DNA of 64,000 nucleotides from Flavihumibacter stibioxidans (GCF_014332695.1 NZ_MBUA01000001.1:1506001-1570000), one strand, 5' to 3'; positions 25,197-35,253 are shown, counted from the stretch's first letter. The notes: generated by a model from the sequence alone, not told the origin. Made by a program: numbers and translations.

Positions 25197-28100
25197 GAAA
25201 CTTCCGCTTTCACTTCCTTACCAACCACCACCCCGTGCATCCGCTGCAGGAACGCAAGGATAGTTTTCATGTCCTTCATTTTGTCTGCCACCAGTAAAAA
25301 GTTTTTACCGGTCTGCTTAAGCCTTGCATTGTTGACATGGGTTTGCAGGTAAGATAAAATATCACGGAAAAGGTCAGACTCGAAGTAAGGCGAGTCATGT
25401 TTGTTCACGAAGAAACATTTCAGGGTTTCATCGCGCAGCAACAATTTCTCAAAGCCAAGGTCCACCCCCAGCCTGCGCACCCGCACCGCATCGAACAGGT
25501 CTTCCACCTGTTGCGGGATCACGCCAAAACGGTCATGCATCTCTGTATGGAAGGCCCGCAACTCTTCTTCGGTTTCGCAGTTATCGAGCCGCTGGTAAAG
25601 GCTGAGCCTCTCCGTTATGCTTTCCACATAACTGTCGGGGATCAGTATCTCCAGGTCAGTATCGATGGTACAATCCTGCACATAGTCTTCCTGTTTCGCG
25701 ATCTCCTCCCTGAACAGTTCGCGGAAGGAGGTGCGCTTCAGTTCGCGGATGGCTTCATCCAGGATTTTCTGGTACATTTCAAAGCCGATCTCTGCCATGA
25801 ACCCGCTCTGCTCCCCTCCCAGCATATTGCCCGCGCCCCTTATGTCAAGGTCCCGCATTGCAATCTGGAAACCACTGCCCAGTTCACTGTGCTGCTCAAG
25901 GGTCTGCAAACGCTTCTTTGAGTCCGAAGGCAGGGTGCTCATCGGAGGTGCCAGCAGGTAACAGAATGCCTTCCTGTTGCTCCGGCCCACCCTGCCACGC
26001 AACTGGTGCAGGTCACTCAATCCGAACTGGTGCGCGTTGTTTACAATGATCGTGTTCACATTCGGGATGTCCACACCGCTTTCCACAATATTGGTACATA
26101 CCAGCACATCGTATTTTTTGTCGATAAAATCCATGATCCGCTCTTCCAGTACATGCCCCTCCATCTGCCCATGGGCATAACCGATAGAAAGGTCAGGGCA
26201 GTGCCCCTGGATAATTGCGGCCATTTCCGCCAGCCCGTTGATGCGGTTGTGGATGAAGAACACCTGCCCTCCGCGCTCTGTTTCATAGTAAATGGCATCG
26301 CGGATAAAGTCCTCATTGTACACCTGCACTTCGGTCTGTATCGGCTGACGGTTGGGAGGCGGGGTATTGATGATACTGAGGTCTCGCGCGCCCATCAGGC
26401 TGAACTGCAGGGTTCTTGGGATAGGCGTTGCCGTTAGCGTAAGGCAGTCCACATTTGTCCGCAGGGTTTTGATCTTCTCCTTGTGCGCCACCCCGAACTT
26501 CTGCTCTTCATCGATGATGAGGATTCCCAGGTCTTTGTACTTCACCTCCTTGCCCAGCAAACCGTGCGTACCGATGATGATATCGATCTTGCCTTCTTCA
26601 AGTTTCTTAAGTGTTTCCTTCTTCTCTTTGGCGCTCTTGAACCGGTTGATATAATCCACAGTTACAGGAAAATCCTTCAACCTGTCCTTAAAGGTCTTGT
26701 AATGCTGGAATGCCAGGATGGTGGTGGGAACCAGTACCGCCGCCTGCTTGCCGTCCACCACGGTTTTAAATGCCGCACGGATGGCCACTTCCGTTTTTCC
26801 GAAGCCCACATCGCCGCAGACCAGCCGGTCCATGGGCGAGGGCGATTCCATATCCTTTTTCACATCGGCGGTGGCCTTGCTCTGGTCAGGGGTATCCTCG
26901 TATATAAAGGATGCTTCCAGCTCGGTCTGGAGATAGGTATCCGGAGTATGCTGAAATCCTTGCTGGGACTTCCTTTGCGCATAAAGTTTGATCAGGTCAA
27001 AGGCAATTTCCTTCACCTTTGTTTTCGTCTTCTCCTTCAGTTTGGCCCAGGCATCGCTTCCCAGTTTGTTCACTTTGGGAACCGTTCCTTCCTTCCCGGT
27101 GTACTTGGATATCTTATGCAGCGAGTTGATGTTCACATACAGGATATCGCTGTCCTTATAAATGATCCGCACGGCTTCCTGCAATTTGCCGTTCACTTCC
27201 AGTTTCTGGAGGCCGCTGAACACGCCTACACCGTGATCAATATGCGATACAAAATCGCCGGGCTGCAGTTCACGCAGGGTTCGCAGGGTAAGGGCCTTGT
27301 TCTTGTTATAGGCCTGCTTTACCTTGTATTTGTGGTACCGCTGGAAGATCTGGTGATCAGTATAACAGACTATTTTGAGATCCTCATCAATGAACCCGCC
27401 GTGGATGGCTGCGGGTATGGGTGTAAAAGGTATTTCCGCTTTCAGGTCTTCGAAAACACTGTGCAGCCTTTCAAGCTGTTTCGGATTCTCGGCAAAAAGA
27501 TAGAGGCTGAATCCTTTTTTAGCCCACTGCTGGAAGTCCCGGATCAGCAGTTCAAACTGCCGGTTGAAAGATGGCTGTGGTTTGGTGTGAAAACTGATCT
27601 CGGTGCACAGCCCCCCCGGGAAGGATGCATGCCCTTCCAGTTCGATCACATGGTGCTGTCTGAGTTGCGCTTCGAGGTCCGCTGCACTGATAAACTCATC
27701 CCGCCGGATCGTTTTCTTTACCAGTTTATCTTCTTCCTCTTCTTCCCTGAACACCACGCCTTCATTACGGTCGAGGTAGAGATCCAGGTCTTCTTCCTGG
27801 ATCACTATGCGCTCTTTTACAAACTGCCAGTCATTCATCCATGCAACGGTATTGCCGGGAAGGAAGTCTAAGAGGGTAACCGTGGCCTTTTCGGGCATTT
27901 CGGACTGCAGGTTCGGAATAATGCTTACCTGCAGAAGTTTGCGTTCACTGAGCTGCGATTCAGGGTCAAAAAGGCGGATGCTGTCCACCTCATTACCAAA
28001 AAGTTCCACCCGGTAGGGCTTTTCGTTGCCGAAGGAATAGATATCCAGGATGCCGCCCCTGACCGCAAACTGTCCTGGTTCGTACACAAAATCAGTGCGG

Positions 28101-28609
28101 GTGAATCCGGCATTGGTGAGTTGTTCGTATAGTTTTACGGTGTCGAGGGTATCATTGACCTTGATCCGGATAATATTTCCGCTGAGGGTTTCGGGTGGCA
28201 CCACTTTTTCAAAGAGGGCTTCCGGGTAGGTTACCACGATCTTTTTGTTCCCCCCGGCGCTGAGGCGGGTGAGGGTTTCGGTTCGTAGCATCACATGGCT
28301 GCTGTTGAGCAGCCGGAAGTTCTTTTTATTCCGGAAAGAGGCCGGGAAATAAAACAGGTCCAGGGCCCCCGTCAGGTTTTCAAGGGTATTATGGAAATAA
28401 GCGGCTTCTTCGGCATCGTTGAGGATGACCACATGGTTCACCTGTTCGGTTATTTTGTTTTTGAAGAGCGCAGTTACGAGGAATTCCGGGGAGCTGCCGG
28501 AAAGATTTTTCAGCACCAGGTGCTGGGGTACGGACATGGTGAGCCTGTCCGCCAGTTGAAAAAGGCGGGGGTCCTTGCCATACTGCTCCAGTAAATGTTC
28601 CAGGTTCAT
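25193..28609 (-). CDS. mfd: Transcription-repair coupling factor
   Basis: A 1138-residue superfamily 2 translocase that removes RNA polymerase stalled at DNA lesions and recruits UvrA. In order: N-terminal UvrB-like domains, the RNA polymerase-interaction domain around 460-530 ([17 protein letters not shown]), helicase domains with Walker [10 protein letters not shown] (near 595) and the DEEQ box in IIDEEQKFG, the TRG motif region, and a C-terminal UvrA-interacting domain. The start is ATG 28609 (MNLEHLLEQ); the longer frame to 28645 overlaps a TATCTTTG promoter box and a 5' hairpin, so it is not used. It ends 4 bp inside the convergent acetyltransferase gene. Confidence 0.96.
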   Translation of the reverse strand: MNLEHLLEQYGKDPRLFQLADRLTMSVPQHLVLKNLSGSSPEFLVTALFKNKITEQVNHVVILNDAEEAAYFHNTLENLTGALDLFYFPASFRNKKNFRLLNSSHVMLRTETLTRLSAGGNKKIVVTYPEALFEKVVPPETLSGNIIRIKVNDTLDTVKLYEQLTNAGFTRTDFVYEPGQFAVRGGILDIYSFGNEKPYRVELFGNEVDSIRLFDPESQLSERKLLQVSIIPNLQSEMPEKATVTLLDFLPGNTVAWMNDWQFVKERIVIQEEDLDLYLDRNEGVVFREEEEEDKLVKKTIRRDEFISAADLEAQLRQHHVIELEGHASFPGGLCTEISFHTKPQPSFNRQFELLIRDFQQWAKKGFSLYLFAENPKQLERLHSVFEDLKAEIPFTPIPAAIHGGFIDEDLKIVCYTDHQIFQRYHKYKVKQAYNKNKALTLRTLRELQPGDFVSHIDHGVGVFSGLQKLEVNGKLQEAVRIIYKDSDILYVNINSLHKISKYTGKEGTVPKVNKLGSDAWAKLKEKTKTKVKEIAFDLIKLYAQRKSQQGFQHTPDTYLQTELEASFIYEDTPDQSKATADVKKDMESPSPMDRLVCGDVGFGKTEVAIRAAFKTVVDGKQAAVLVPTTILAFQHYKTFKDRLKDFPVTVDYINRFKSAKEKKETLKKLEEGKIDIIIGTHGLLGKEVKYKDLGILIIDEEQKFGVAHKEKIKTLRTNVDCLTLTATPIPRTLQFSLMGARDLSIINTPPPNRQPIQTEVQVYNEDFIRDAIYYETERGGQVFFIHNRINGLAEMAAIIQGHCPDLSIGYAHGQMEGHVLEERIMDFIDKKYDVLVCTNIVESGVDIPNVNTIIVNNAHQFGLSDLHQLRGRVGRSNRKAFCYLLAPPMSTLPSDSKKRLQTLEQHSELGSGFQIAMRDLDIRGAGNMLGGEQSGFMAEIGFEMYQKILDEAIRELKRTSFRELFREEIAKQEDYVQDCTIDTDLEILIPDSYVESITERLSLYQRLDNCETEEELRAFHTEMHDRFGVIPQQVEDLFDAVRVRRLGVDLGFEKLLLRDETLKCFFVNKHDSPYFESDLFRDILSYLQTHVNNARLKQTGKNFLLVADKMKDMKTILAFLQRMHGVVVGKEVKAEVS

Positions 28610-28619
28610 GTACACAAAA

Positions 28620-28638
28620 CCGGACCTGTCGGGTCCGG
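28620..28638 (-). other. Hairpin at the 5' end of the mfd transcript
   Basis: CCGGACC and GGTCCGG form a 7-bp stem with a five-base loop, beginning about five bases after the -7 box and followed by TTTTG on the coding strand, 11 bp before the mfd ATG. It could protect the mRNA end or affect early elongation. Confidence 0.5.
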
Positions 28639-28642
28639 ATTG

Positions 28643-28650
28643 CAAAGATA
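28643..28650 (-). promoter_or_regulatory. -7 promoter element TATCTTTG of mfd
   Basis: CAAAGATA on plus reads TATCTTTG on the coding strand, 33 bases before ATG 28609. It places the transcription start inside the longer frame and so fixes the start codon. Confidence 0.5.
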
Positions 28651-28724
28651 AGCAGAATGCAGAAGGTAGATTTTTTTCTATCTTGTGCCAACCAGTATCC
28701 CCTCTCTTTCGTTTTCTTTAATAT

Positions 28725-31700
28725 ATGCCCCGTATGAATAAAACATTCCTGACTGTATCCCTTTCTGCCATAAGCGTAATGCTGGCCGGCTACCTGCTGT
28801 ACCAGGGTCCCGACGCCTCCGGAAATGAGCTTTTCATGGGGGGAGGTAAGAAGAAGAAAAAAACCATGGAGGAAAAAGCCATGTTCGCGGAACAGCGGAT
28901 GCGCTATGAATACGATATGGTTAAGGATGGCGGAACAGGGCTGATTCCCGGTGGCATCCATGAAATGGAATTGCAGCAGGCAAGACGTATACCGGAAAAG
29001 GAAAGGTCACAGGATCTCTTCCTCTCTCCTTTTGCAGATAACAGTTATACAGCCGCGGGCCCTTTCAGTTTCGGTGGCCGCACCCGGGCTGTGGCATTTG
29101 ATAAAAGATTTGGTACCGGCTCCAACAGGGTCATCCTCGCCGGCGCCGTGAGCGGAGGCCTGTTCCGCTCTGCCGACGGTGGTACTTCCTGGACACTGGT
29201 AACCCCGCAAAACGAGATCCACAATGTATCCGCTATAGCCCAGGACCCCCGTGCCGGCAATGAAAATACCTGGTATGCCGGCGGTGGTGAGCCAATAGGA
29301 AACTCAGCAACCCCGTCCGCCGGTGGTGCTTTTTATTATGGGTATGGCCTGATGAAATCAACCGATAACGGACTTACCTGGAATCGGGTGAGCAGCACTT
29401 TCGCCGGGGAACTGGAGACCTTCGATGATGCCTTTGATTTTGTCCATAAAATACTTGTCCACCCGATAACCGGGCATGTTTATGTTGCCGGACACCGCAG
29501 GCTGCTGAGAAGCACTGATAACGGCACTACTTTTTCAAATGTTTTCATTGGCACCCAGGGTTCCTTTGCCGATAACGGGCAACTGGACATTGCCTGTACC
29601 AACAGCGGCCGGATTTACCTCGCTGTAAACGGGGGATTTCCGGATAAGGACCGGAGGGGATTATGGTTTTCAGAAACCGGAAACCTGAATTCCTGGACGC
29701 GTTTCGCAGGCGGGCAGACCCTGAACGCTGATTCTATTCCCGGCTGGAGGGCAAATTCCTATACCTCCAGTGGCGGTATTTCCACAGATTCCAGGCGGAT
29801 TTTACTGGCACTGGCACCTTCCAATAATAATATCCTGTATGCCTATTATGAAAACGGCCTATCACAGGAAGGGAGCACAGGTACCCCGGAGGCGGATCTT
29901 TTCAAATTTGATTTCGGTGCATCGACCTATACCAATCTTTCGGCCAATATGCCTGATTTTAACGGGCAGAAAGACGGCATCGATCCGCTCGCCGTCCAGG
30001 GAGGTTATGACATGATGGTGGTAGTGAAACCCGATAATCCGAATATGGTTTTTGTGGGGGGCACGAACCTCTACCGGTCGAACAATGGATTTACCAATAC
30101 ATCCGGCACCAGCTGGATTGGCGGTTACAAATACTGGGGACCAGGTTCCACCACATTCAATATTCTGCAGTATGACAACCACCATGCGGATGTCCACAAC
30201 CTGGTATTTGATCCTTCCAATCCCAACAGGGCATTGTGTGCCACAGATGGCGGATTGCACCTGACCACAGATATCACCGCCACCACCACTGCCACTGAGC
30301 CGGTAAAATGGACCATGGTACAGGGTTACCAGACAGCCCAATATTACCATGTACGACTAGAGCATCGTGCTTCGGGAACCCAGCCTTACAATTTCATCGG
30401 GGGCATGCAGGATAATGGTAGTTACCTGAAGGCGGAATCAGGCAATGACCATACCAGGGCGGGATCAGGTGATGGCGGTGCAGCAGCGATCGGAAAATTC
30501 ATCAGCTTCGACAATTATACCCTCTTTGTGAGCAGCCAGCTGGGCAGCCTGGCAAGGTTGACGCCGGGTAACGCCACATCCATCAAACCAACCAACCTTA
30601 CCCCCAATTCCAGTTCCGGGGAAGGCGAGTTTGTAACCTATTTCGGGTTTGATGCCGACAATCCGGAAGATCTGTATTATGTCAACTTTAACCGGGTATT
30701 CAGGACAACCAATGCCACAACGGTCACCGCTACCACTGGCTGGACGGAACTCACCGGTGTGGCTGGTGCCGTGAACCCTGCGGATCCTGGCGGTGATGAT
30801 ATTGGTATCAGGGCCATTGAGCTAAGCCGGGGGCCCTACCTGTCCACCCATGCCATGTATATCGGAACAACCGAGGGCAGAGTGTTCAGGCTGAACGATC
30901 CGCGCAATGCGGCGGCGGCTACCCAACCGGTTGACATCACGCCCCCCCAGATCAATACGATCATTACCAATACCCTGATTTCTCCAAGTCCCCGGGTGAA
31001 CGTGTCAGGGATCGCCATTAACCCCAATGATGACAATGAAGTGATGGTGGTTTATTCCAACTATACCGTCACCACAGGCACCGGAGGCACCAGGCGGGAT
31101 TTCAATATCTGGTGGACCACCAATGCGAAATCCGCTAATCCGACCTGGACCCTGATCGAGGGGAATCTAACCCTGCCGTCTATACGTAGCTGTGCCATCG
31201 TTGCGCGGAAAGATGGAACCGGCAAGGCTTTTACTGAATATTATGTAGGCACTTCGGTTGGTTTATATAGCACTTTGGGTGTTAAGGACACGCTGGCGGC
31301 AGGCAAGCCGATCACCTGGAAAAGGGAAGGCGGACGTACATTGAATTACGCCGTGGTAACCTCCCTTGCCTACCGGCCCCAGGACAATACCCTGCTGGTG
31401 GGAACCCACGGTAATGGCATGTTTTATACCACCATACCGCAACCGAATTTTACGCCCAACCTGAATACCGGGGTGAATGATCCGGTGAGAAATGACAAGA
31501 ATTTTATCCAGAACTCCTGGCCGGGCATTACAGACGGGCAGCTTCAGTACCGGATCGGTAACATGTTTGAGGTGAAAAAACTGGTGGTTCAGGTTCACAG
31601 CCTGAATGGTCAGCTGGTTTATCGCAATGAAACCGGCTACCAGAACGGAAACCTCAACCTGGGTCATCTTGCCAGGGGAACTTATGTACTGACCATTACC

Positions 31701-31748
31701 AGCGGCGATTATAAGCAGCAGTTTGTCCGTAAGTTTTTGAAAAAATAG
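28725..31748 (+). CDS. Secreted BNR/sialidase-like repeat protein with type IX sorting domain
   Basis: A 1007-residue exported protein (a second possible start, MNKTF, lies at 28734). After a hydrophobic leader, the body carries several Asp-box-like repeats of the form S-x-D-x-G-x-T-W (LFRSADGGTSWT, LMKSTDNGLTWN, LLRSTDNGTTF), as in sialidases, VPS10 domains and photosystem stability factors, which fold as beta-propellers. The last 70 residues are a type A T9SS sorting domain (VKKLVVQVHSLNGQLVY, GTYVLTITSGDYKQQFVRKF). It has no catalytic Arg triad or Asp pattern that I can identify for sialidase activity. It is probably a surface-exposed binding or hydrolytic protein; related proteins are often called glycosyl hydrolases without proof. 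Confidence 0.82.
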   Translation: MPRMNKTFLTVSLSAISVMLAGYLLYQGPDASGNELFMGGGKKKKKTMEEKAMFAEQRMRYEYDMVKDGGTGLIPGGIHEMELQQARRIPEKERSQDLFLSPFADNSYTAAGPFSFGGRTRAVAFDKRFGTGSNRVILAGAVSGGLFRSADGGTSWTLVTPQNEIHNVSAIAQDPRAGNENTWYAGGGEPIGNSATPSAGGAFYYGYGLMKSTDNGLTWNRVSSTFAGELETFDDAFDFVHKILVHPITGHVYVAGHRRLLRSTDNGTTFSNVFIGTQGSFADNGQLDIACTNSGRIYLAVNGGFPDKDRRGLWFSETGNLNSWTRFAGGQTLNADSIPGWRANSYTSSGGISTDSRRILLALAPSNNNILYAYYENGLSQEGSTGTPEADLFKFDFGASTYTNLSANMPDFNGQKDGIDPLAVQGGYDMMVVVKPDNPNMVFVGGTNLYRSNNGFTNTSGTSWIGGYKYWGPGSTTFNILQYDNHHADVHNLVFDPSNPNRALCATDGGLHLTTDITATTTATEPVKWTMVQGYQTAQYYHVRLEHRASGTQPYNFIGGMQDNGSYLKAESGNDHTRAGSGDGGAAAIGKFISFDNYTLFVSSQLGSLARLTPGNATSIKPTNLTPNSSSGEGEFVTYFGFDADNPEDLYYVNFNRVFRTTNATTVTATTGWTELTGVAGAVNPADPGGDDIGIRAIELSRGPYLSTHAMYIGTTEGRVFRLNDPRNAAAATQPVDITPPQINTIITNTLISPSPRVNVSGIAINPNDDNEVMVVYSNYTVTTGTGGTRRDFNIWWTTNAKSANPTWTLIEGNLTLPSIRSCAIVARKDGTGKAFTEYYVGTSVGLYSTLGVKDTLAAGKPITWKREGGRTLNYAVVTSLAYRPQDNTLLVGTHGNGMFYTTIPQPNFTPNLNTGVNDPVRNDKNFIQNSWPGITDGQLQYRIGNMFEVKKLVVQVHSLNGQLVYRNETGYQNGNLNLGHLARGTYVLTITSGDYKQQFVRKFLKK

Positions 31749-31809
31749 GGAGAAATTCTCCCGTCCGGGTGGCAAAGACGAATCGCGACAGATGTCCACC
31801 CGACGGGTG
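31748..31809. repeat. Degenerate palindromic repeat, CACCCGWCGGGTG family, copy D
   Basis: An intact unit CACCCGACGGGTG at 31797-31809 and a damaged one (CCCGTCCGGGTGG, 31761-31773) flank 23 unrelated bases. It begins with a small hairpin GGGAGA-aat-TCTCCC (31748-31762) directly after the coding region, with no T-run. Confidence 0.65.
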
Positions 31810-31827
31810 AATTTCCACCGAATAAAT

Positions 31828-32205
31828 TCACCCCCTGCCCTTCCTCCTAAACAAGAACCAGTTAATCCCAAGTGCAGCCAACAAAATCAGGAGGCCTCCG
31901 AACTCGCGGGTTTGTTCAATCCAGGGTTTGGTGGCCTTCATACTTTGAACGATATTCTCCGCATCATGTTCCCGGAGCCAGCTCAGTACACCATCGCCGG
32001 CAAAAAGCAGGTAGGTAGCGTACAACAGATAAACCGTAAAACCAGCCAGGTAGAGATAGGAATTAAAACGATTCTTCAGTGCCTGTACGCAAAGCAGGGC
32101 GCCGAAAAGGTAGATGGCCATCCATACCAGGGGATCAGGATCATTGTACTGCAGGGCCGCTGATAAAACGAAAACCCCGATCATTACCGCATTGAATATT
32201 TTCAT
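31828..32205 (-). CDS. TMEM220 family small membrane protein
   Basis: A 125-residue protein with four hydrophobic helices. The motif ALQYNDPDPLVWMAIY after the first helix is the hallmark of the transmembrane family 220, found in bacteria and animals; no biochemical function is known for it. The protein ends with a basic RRKGRG tail, suggesting a cytoplasmic C-terminus. It lies between the BNR protein (convergent) and a ferredoxin reductase-like gene (divergent), so it is not in an operon. Its promoter is not clear. Confidence 0.85.
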   Translation of the reverse strand: MKIFNAVMIGVFVLSAALQYNDPDPLVWMAIYLFGALLCVQALKNRFNSYLYLAGFTVYLLYATYLLFAGDGVLSWLREHDAENIVQSMKATKPWIEQTREFGGLLILLAALGINWFLFRRKGRG

Positions 32206-32316
32206 TCCCGCTTTTATAATAAAAATAGTGGTTCCCCCTTAATCCCTGCTCATCACTTCCCTCCCCCTTTCTCGCCATGCCTTAATATTCACTAACTTCC
32301 CACACAAAAACCACCC

Positions 32317-33063
32317 ATGCTGCAACCGTGGCGAACCGGAAAAATCATTCAGATAGTTGATGAAACCCCTACCACCAGAAGGTTCTGGATCGAGGTACCG
32401 GAACTGGACCGGTTTGATTTTAAACCCGGACAGTTTGTAACCCTGGACCTGCCCATTCATGAAGCAAAAAACAAGCGCTGGCGAAGCTATTCCATTTCAT
32501 CCTGGCCCGATGGGTCGAATGTTTTTGAATTAATCATAGTTCAGCTGGAAGGCGGACTCGGAACCAAATACCTGTTCACTGAAATGAAGGTGGGCAGTGA
32601 ACTGACACTCCGGGGTCCCCAGGGGGTATTCACCCTGCCGGAAACTATTGAAAAGGACCTGTTCCTTATCTGTACCGGTACCGGTATAGCCCCTTTCCGG
32701 TCGATGGCCCACCATATCATGAGGAATAATATTCCGCATAAGAATGTATACCTCATTTTCGGAAGCAGGAAGGAATGCGACTGCCTGTATGCCAATGAAT
32801 TGAAGGATTTGCAGGAAAAAGCTCCCTGGTTCAGGTTTTTGCCGACCTATTCAAGGGAAGAAGCGAGGGATGGTATCCTGACCGGATATGTACATTCTGT
32901 GTACGAAGATGTTTGCAATGATATCAGGAATAAGACAGGCCAGCCATTGAATCCGGCATATTTCTACTTATGTGGCTGGAAAAATATGATCGACGAAGCC
33001 AAACAACGCATTCTGGCGCTGGGCTTTGATAAAAAAGATATACACCTCGAATTATACGGGTGA
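32317..33063 (+). CDS. Ferredoxin--NADP+ reductase-like FAD oxidoreductase
   Basis: A 248-residue flavoprotein. The FAD-binding RSYSISS motif lies near residue 52, the NAD(P) nucleotide-binding GTGIAPFRSM near 124, and the C-terminal segment CGWKNMIDEAKQRL near 216 is typical of the ferredoxin-NADP reductase / flavohaemoprotein reductase fold. The protein starts with a beta-barrel FAD domain and ends in ELYG. No ferredoxin or oxygenase domain is fused, so it probably passes electrons between NAD(P)H and a separate iron-sulfur or haem protein. Donor and acceptor are not readable. The start at MLQPWR is preceded by no obvious promoter. Confidence 0.87.
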   Translation: MLQPWRTGKIIQIVDETPTTRRFWIEVPELDRFDFKPGQFVTLDLPIHEAKNKRWRSYSISSWPDGSNVFELIIVQLEGGLGTKYLFTEMKVGSELTLRGPQGVFTLPETIEKDLFLICTGTGIAPFRSMAHHIMRNNIPHKNVYLIFGSRKECDCLYANELKDLQEKAPWFRFLPTYSREEARDGILTGYVHSVYEDVCNDIRNKTGQPLNPAYFYLCGWKNMIDEAKQRILALGFDKKDIHLELYG

Positions 33064-33066
33064 TGA

Positions 33067-33345
33067 TTATCCTTTGGCTTTGGCTTTCACCTGTGCGGAG
33101 GACGATTCGCCCAGGGTCAGGCTGATCACCGGTACTTTTTCGGATTGTTCCTTTCTGCCAGACTGAATCTTGTGCAAGCGAAGTATCTCGGCGTGGTTTT
33201 CAACCATCTCCGTCTCTAATTCCAAAATCCTTTTACGTGATTTTAAAAGCTGGTGCGACCTCATGGCAAATCCGCCAACAGCACCAATGGCAAATGCAAG
33301 CAGGGTCCAAAGCAGTACGGCTATATTGATGTTGGCATACATCAT
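33067..33345 (-). CDS. Small single-helix membrane protein with coiled coil (paralogue 1)
   Basis: A 92-residue protein: a helix of about 20 hydrophobic residues (roughly 8-28), a basic stretch RSHQLLKSRKR, then a short coiled coil (ILELETEMVENHAEILRLHK) and a charged, Lys-rich tail. The coiled coil aligns with the neighbour at 33434 (ILELESEKMQDHAEILQLQK), with 13 of 20 positions identical. The start codon could be 33345 or 33342. A perfect inverted repeat is immediately upstream. No domain of known function is recognised. Confidence 0.75.
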   Translation of the reverse strand: MMYANINIAVLLWTLLAFAIGAVGGFAMRSHQLLKSRKRILELETEMVENHAEILRLHKIQSGRKEQSEKVPVISLTLGESSSAQVKAKAKG

Positions 33346-33346
33346 A

Positions 33347-33379
33347 GAAATTGGTTTGAATCATTAACGAACCAATTTC
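33347..33379 (-). promoter_or_regulatory. Inverted repeat in front of paralogue 1
   Basis: GAAATTGGTT (33347-33356) and AACCAATTTC (33370-33379) are perfect 10-bp arms with a 13-base spacer, ending one base before the start codon at 33345. It could be an operator or a hairpin covering the ribosome-binding region. No T-run follows. Confidence 0.55.
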
Positions 33380-33433
33380 ATTTATATTGCCTGCAGTGGA
33401 AAATTGAATTGATTAACGGGAAACTGTGCCGGA

Positions 33434-33724
33434 TTATTGGGAGGCCCGCTTGTTTTTTCCATTGTCCGGCTGTCCTGATTCTTTTTCAATCAGTGGTACA
33501 ACCGGAGTTGCTGCGGGCGGGTTGGAACGGCTTTGTTGCTGGTCTGCTATTTTTTTCTGGAGTTGAAGGATTTCGGCATGATCCTGCATTTTTTCACTTT
33601 CCAGTTCAAGTATCTGGCGACGGAGCGCTTTCACCTGCAATACGCGGAAAAGTAATCCTGCGACAAAGGCACAGAGCATAACCAAAGCAAGCAATCCAAG
33701 GTGTACTGTGATTTGCATATTCAT
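33434..33724 (-). CDS. Small single-helix membrane protein with coiled coil (paralogue 2)
   Basis: A 96-residue protein with the same plan as its neighbour at 33067: an N-terminal membrane helix (about residues 7-27), a basic turn (KALRRQ), a coiled coil (ILELESEKMQDHAEILQLQK) and a polar tail rich in Pro, Gln and Asn. Start may be 33724 or 33718. The two genes are tandem, 88 bp apart, and lie after glyS on the same strand. Function unknown; a membrane-anchored scaffold is only a guess. Confidence 0.75.
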   Translation of the reverse strand: MNMQITVHLGLLALVMLCAFVAGLLFRVLQVKALRRQILELESEKMQDHAEILQLQKKIADQQQSRSNPPAATPVVPLIEKESGQPDNGKNKRASQ

Positions 33725-33774
33725 ACAGCAGGCCCCTTTTGGGGAGCCATTGGTTTAGGGTTCTAACAAATATA

Positions 33775-35229
33775 TTATTCCTGAATGGCTTTTTCAACCA
33801 TTTCTTTCACATCTTTCAAAAGAATCCTCTGTTGAACCATGCTGTCGCGGTGCCTGATTGTTACCGTACCATCCTCCTTGGTCTGGTGGTCGATGGTTAC
33901 GCAAAACGGCGTGCCAATAGCATCCTGTCTTCTGTATCGCTTTCCTATTGTATCTTTTTCCTCATAAAAACACCTGAAGGAGGCTTTGCACTCATTCATC
34001 AGGTCCCGGGCAATTTCCGGCAGGCCATCCTTTTTCATCAGGGGCAGGATGGCCAGCTTGACCGGGCTCAATTTCGGCGGAAACTTAAGCACCACGCGGC
34101 TATCAGCCTTTTCCGCCGTGCTGAGATCCTGCTCCTCATAAGCTTCACTCAATACCATCATCACGGTACGGTCCAGTCCGATGGATGTTTCAATTACATA
34201 CGGAATATAGTTGCCGTATGGTTTGCCATCAGGGCCCGGATCATTGTCAAAATACTGCATTTTCTTCTTGCTGTACTCCTGGTGGTTGCGCAGGTCGAAA
34301 TCAGTACGGGAATGAATGCCTTCCACTTCTTTGAAACCGATCGGGAAATCGTATTCGATATCGCAGGCGGCATCGGCATAGTGTGCCAGCTTCACGTGGT
34401 CATGGAAACGGTACCTGTCGGCCGGAATACCCAGGCTGAGGTGCCATTTCATCCTTTCCTCCTTCCAATATTCATACCACTCTTTTTGTGTGCCGGGACG
34501 GATAAAAAACTGCATTTCCATCTGTTCAAACTCCCTCATCCGGAAAATGAACTGGCGGGCAACGATCTCGTTCCGGAAAGCTTTTCCCACCTGGGCAATA
34601 CCAAACGGGATCTTCATCCGGCCGGTCTTCTGGACATTCAGGAAGTTGACGAAAATACCCTGGGCGGTTTCGGGCCTCAGGTAAACCATGTTATCATCGC
34701 CCTCGCCGCTCACCGCGCCGAATTCAGTGGCAAACATGAGGTTAAATTGCCGCACATCGGTCCAGTTGCAGGTACCGCTGACGCTGCACTTAATCTTATT
34801 ATTCTCGATCAGGGTCTTCAAACCCGCGAAATCTTCTTTTGCCAGCAATTGATCCATTTCTGCCAGCAAGGCCTCCCCCTGTTCTTTGGGCAGGGCATCT
34901 GCATGGGCTTCGATCAGGTGATCCACCCGGTAGCGCTTTTTGCTGTCTTTGTTATCGATCATCGGATCGCTGAAATTATCCACGTGACCGCTGGCCTTCC
35001 AGGTGGTGGGATGCATGAAAATGGCGGCATCGATTCCAACAATGTTTTCGTGGAGCTGGGTCATCCATTTCCACCAGTAATCGCGGATGTTCTTTTTCAA
35101 CTCACTGCCGTACTGACCGTAGTCGTACACGGCACTCAGACCGTCGTATATTTCACTTGAAGGGAATATGAAGCCGTATTCTTTACAATGCGATATAATT
35201 GCCTGAAATTTATTGTTATCGTTCGCCAT
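33775..35229 (-). CDS. glyS: Glycine--tRNA ligase (homodimeric type)
   Basis: A 484-residue class II synthetase of the alpha-2 type. Motif 2 (MQIPFGIAQVGKAFRNEI-like, key residues GKAFRNEI), motif 3 (SIGLDRTVM) and the anticodon-binding C-terminus are present. It charges tRNA(Gly) with glycine. It is the single-chain dimeric form found in Bacteroidota, not the alpha2-beta2 type. The ATG at 35229 follows a TATCTTTG box by seven bases. Next on the strand are two small membrane protein genes and, upstream, MazG-like and dtd genes. Confidence 0.96.
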   Translation of the reverse strand: MANDNNKFQAIISHCKEYGFIFPSSEIYDGLSAVYDYGQYGSELKKNIRDYWWKWMTQLHENIVGIDAAIFMHPTTWKASGHVDNFSDPMIDNKDSKKRYRVDHLIEAHADALPKEQGEALLAEMDQLLAKEDFAGLKTLIENNKIKCSVSGTCNWTDVRQFNLMFATEFGAVSGEGDDNMVYLRPETAQGIFVNFLNVQKTGRMKIPFGIAQVGKAFRNEIVARQFIFRMREFEQMEMQFFIRPGTQKEWYEYWKEERMKWHLSLGIPADRYRFHDHVKLAHYADAACDIEYDFPIGFKEVEGIHSRTDFDLRNHQEYSKKKMQYFDNDPGPDGKPYGNYIPYVIETSIGLDRTVMMVLSEAYEEQDLSTAEKADSRVVLKFPPKLSPVKLAILPLMKKDGLPEIARDLMNECKASFRCFYEEKDTIGKRYRRQDAIGTPFCVTIDHQTKEDGTVTIRHRDSMVQQRILLKDVKEMVEKAIQE

Positions 35230-35236
35230 AAGGCGG

Positions 35237-35244
35237 CAAAGATA
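35237..35244 (-). promoter_or_regulatory. -7 promoter element TATCTTTG of glyS
   Basis: CAAAGATA on plus reads TATCTTTG on the coding strand, seven bases before the glyS ATG, implying an almost leaderless message. Confidence 0.5.
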
Positions 35245-35253
35245 TTGGGAAAA

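Noticed and set aside
26483..27871. 462-residue frame on plus opposite mfd
   Set aside because: Lies within mfd, which has all helicase motifs. The antisense translation shows no family motifs or normal start context.
28610..28645. Extended mfd start (MQSGPDRSGFVY...)
   Set aside because: It overlaps the -7 box and the 5' hairpin; ATG 28609 fits homologues.
33739..35160. 473-residue frame on plus opposite glyS
   Set aside because: Mirror frame of an intact class II synthetase; no domain seen in its translation.
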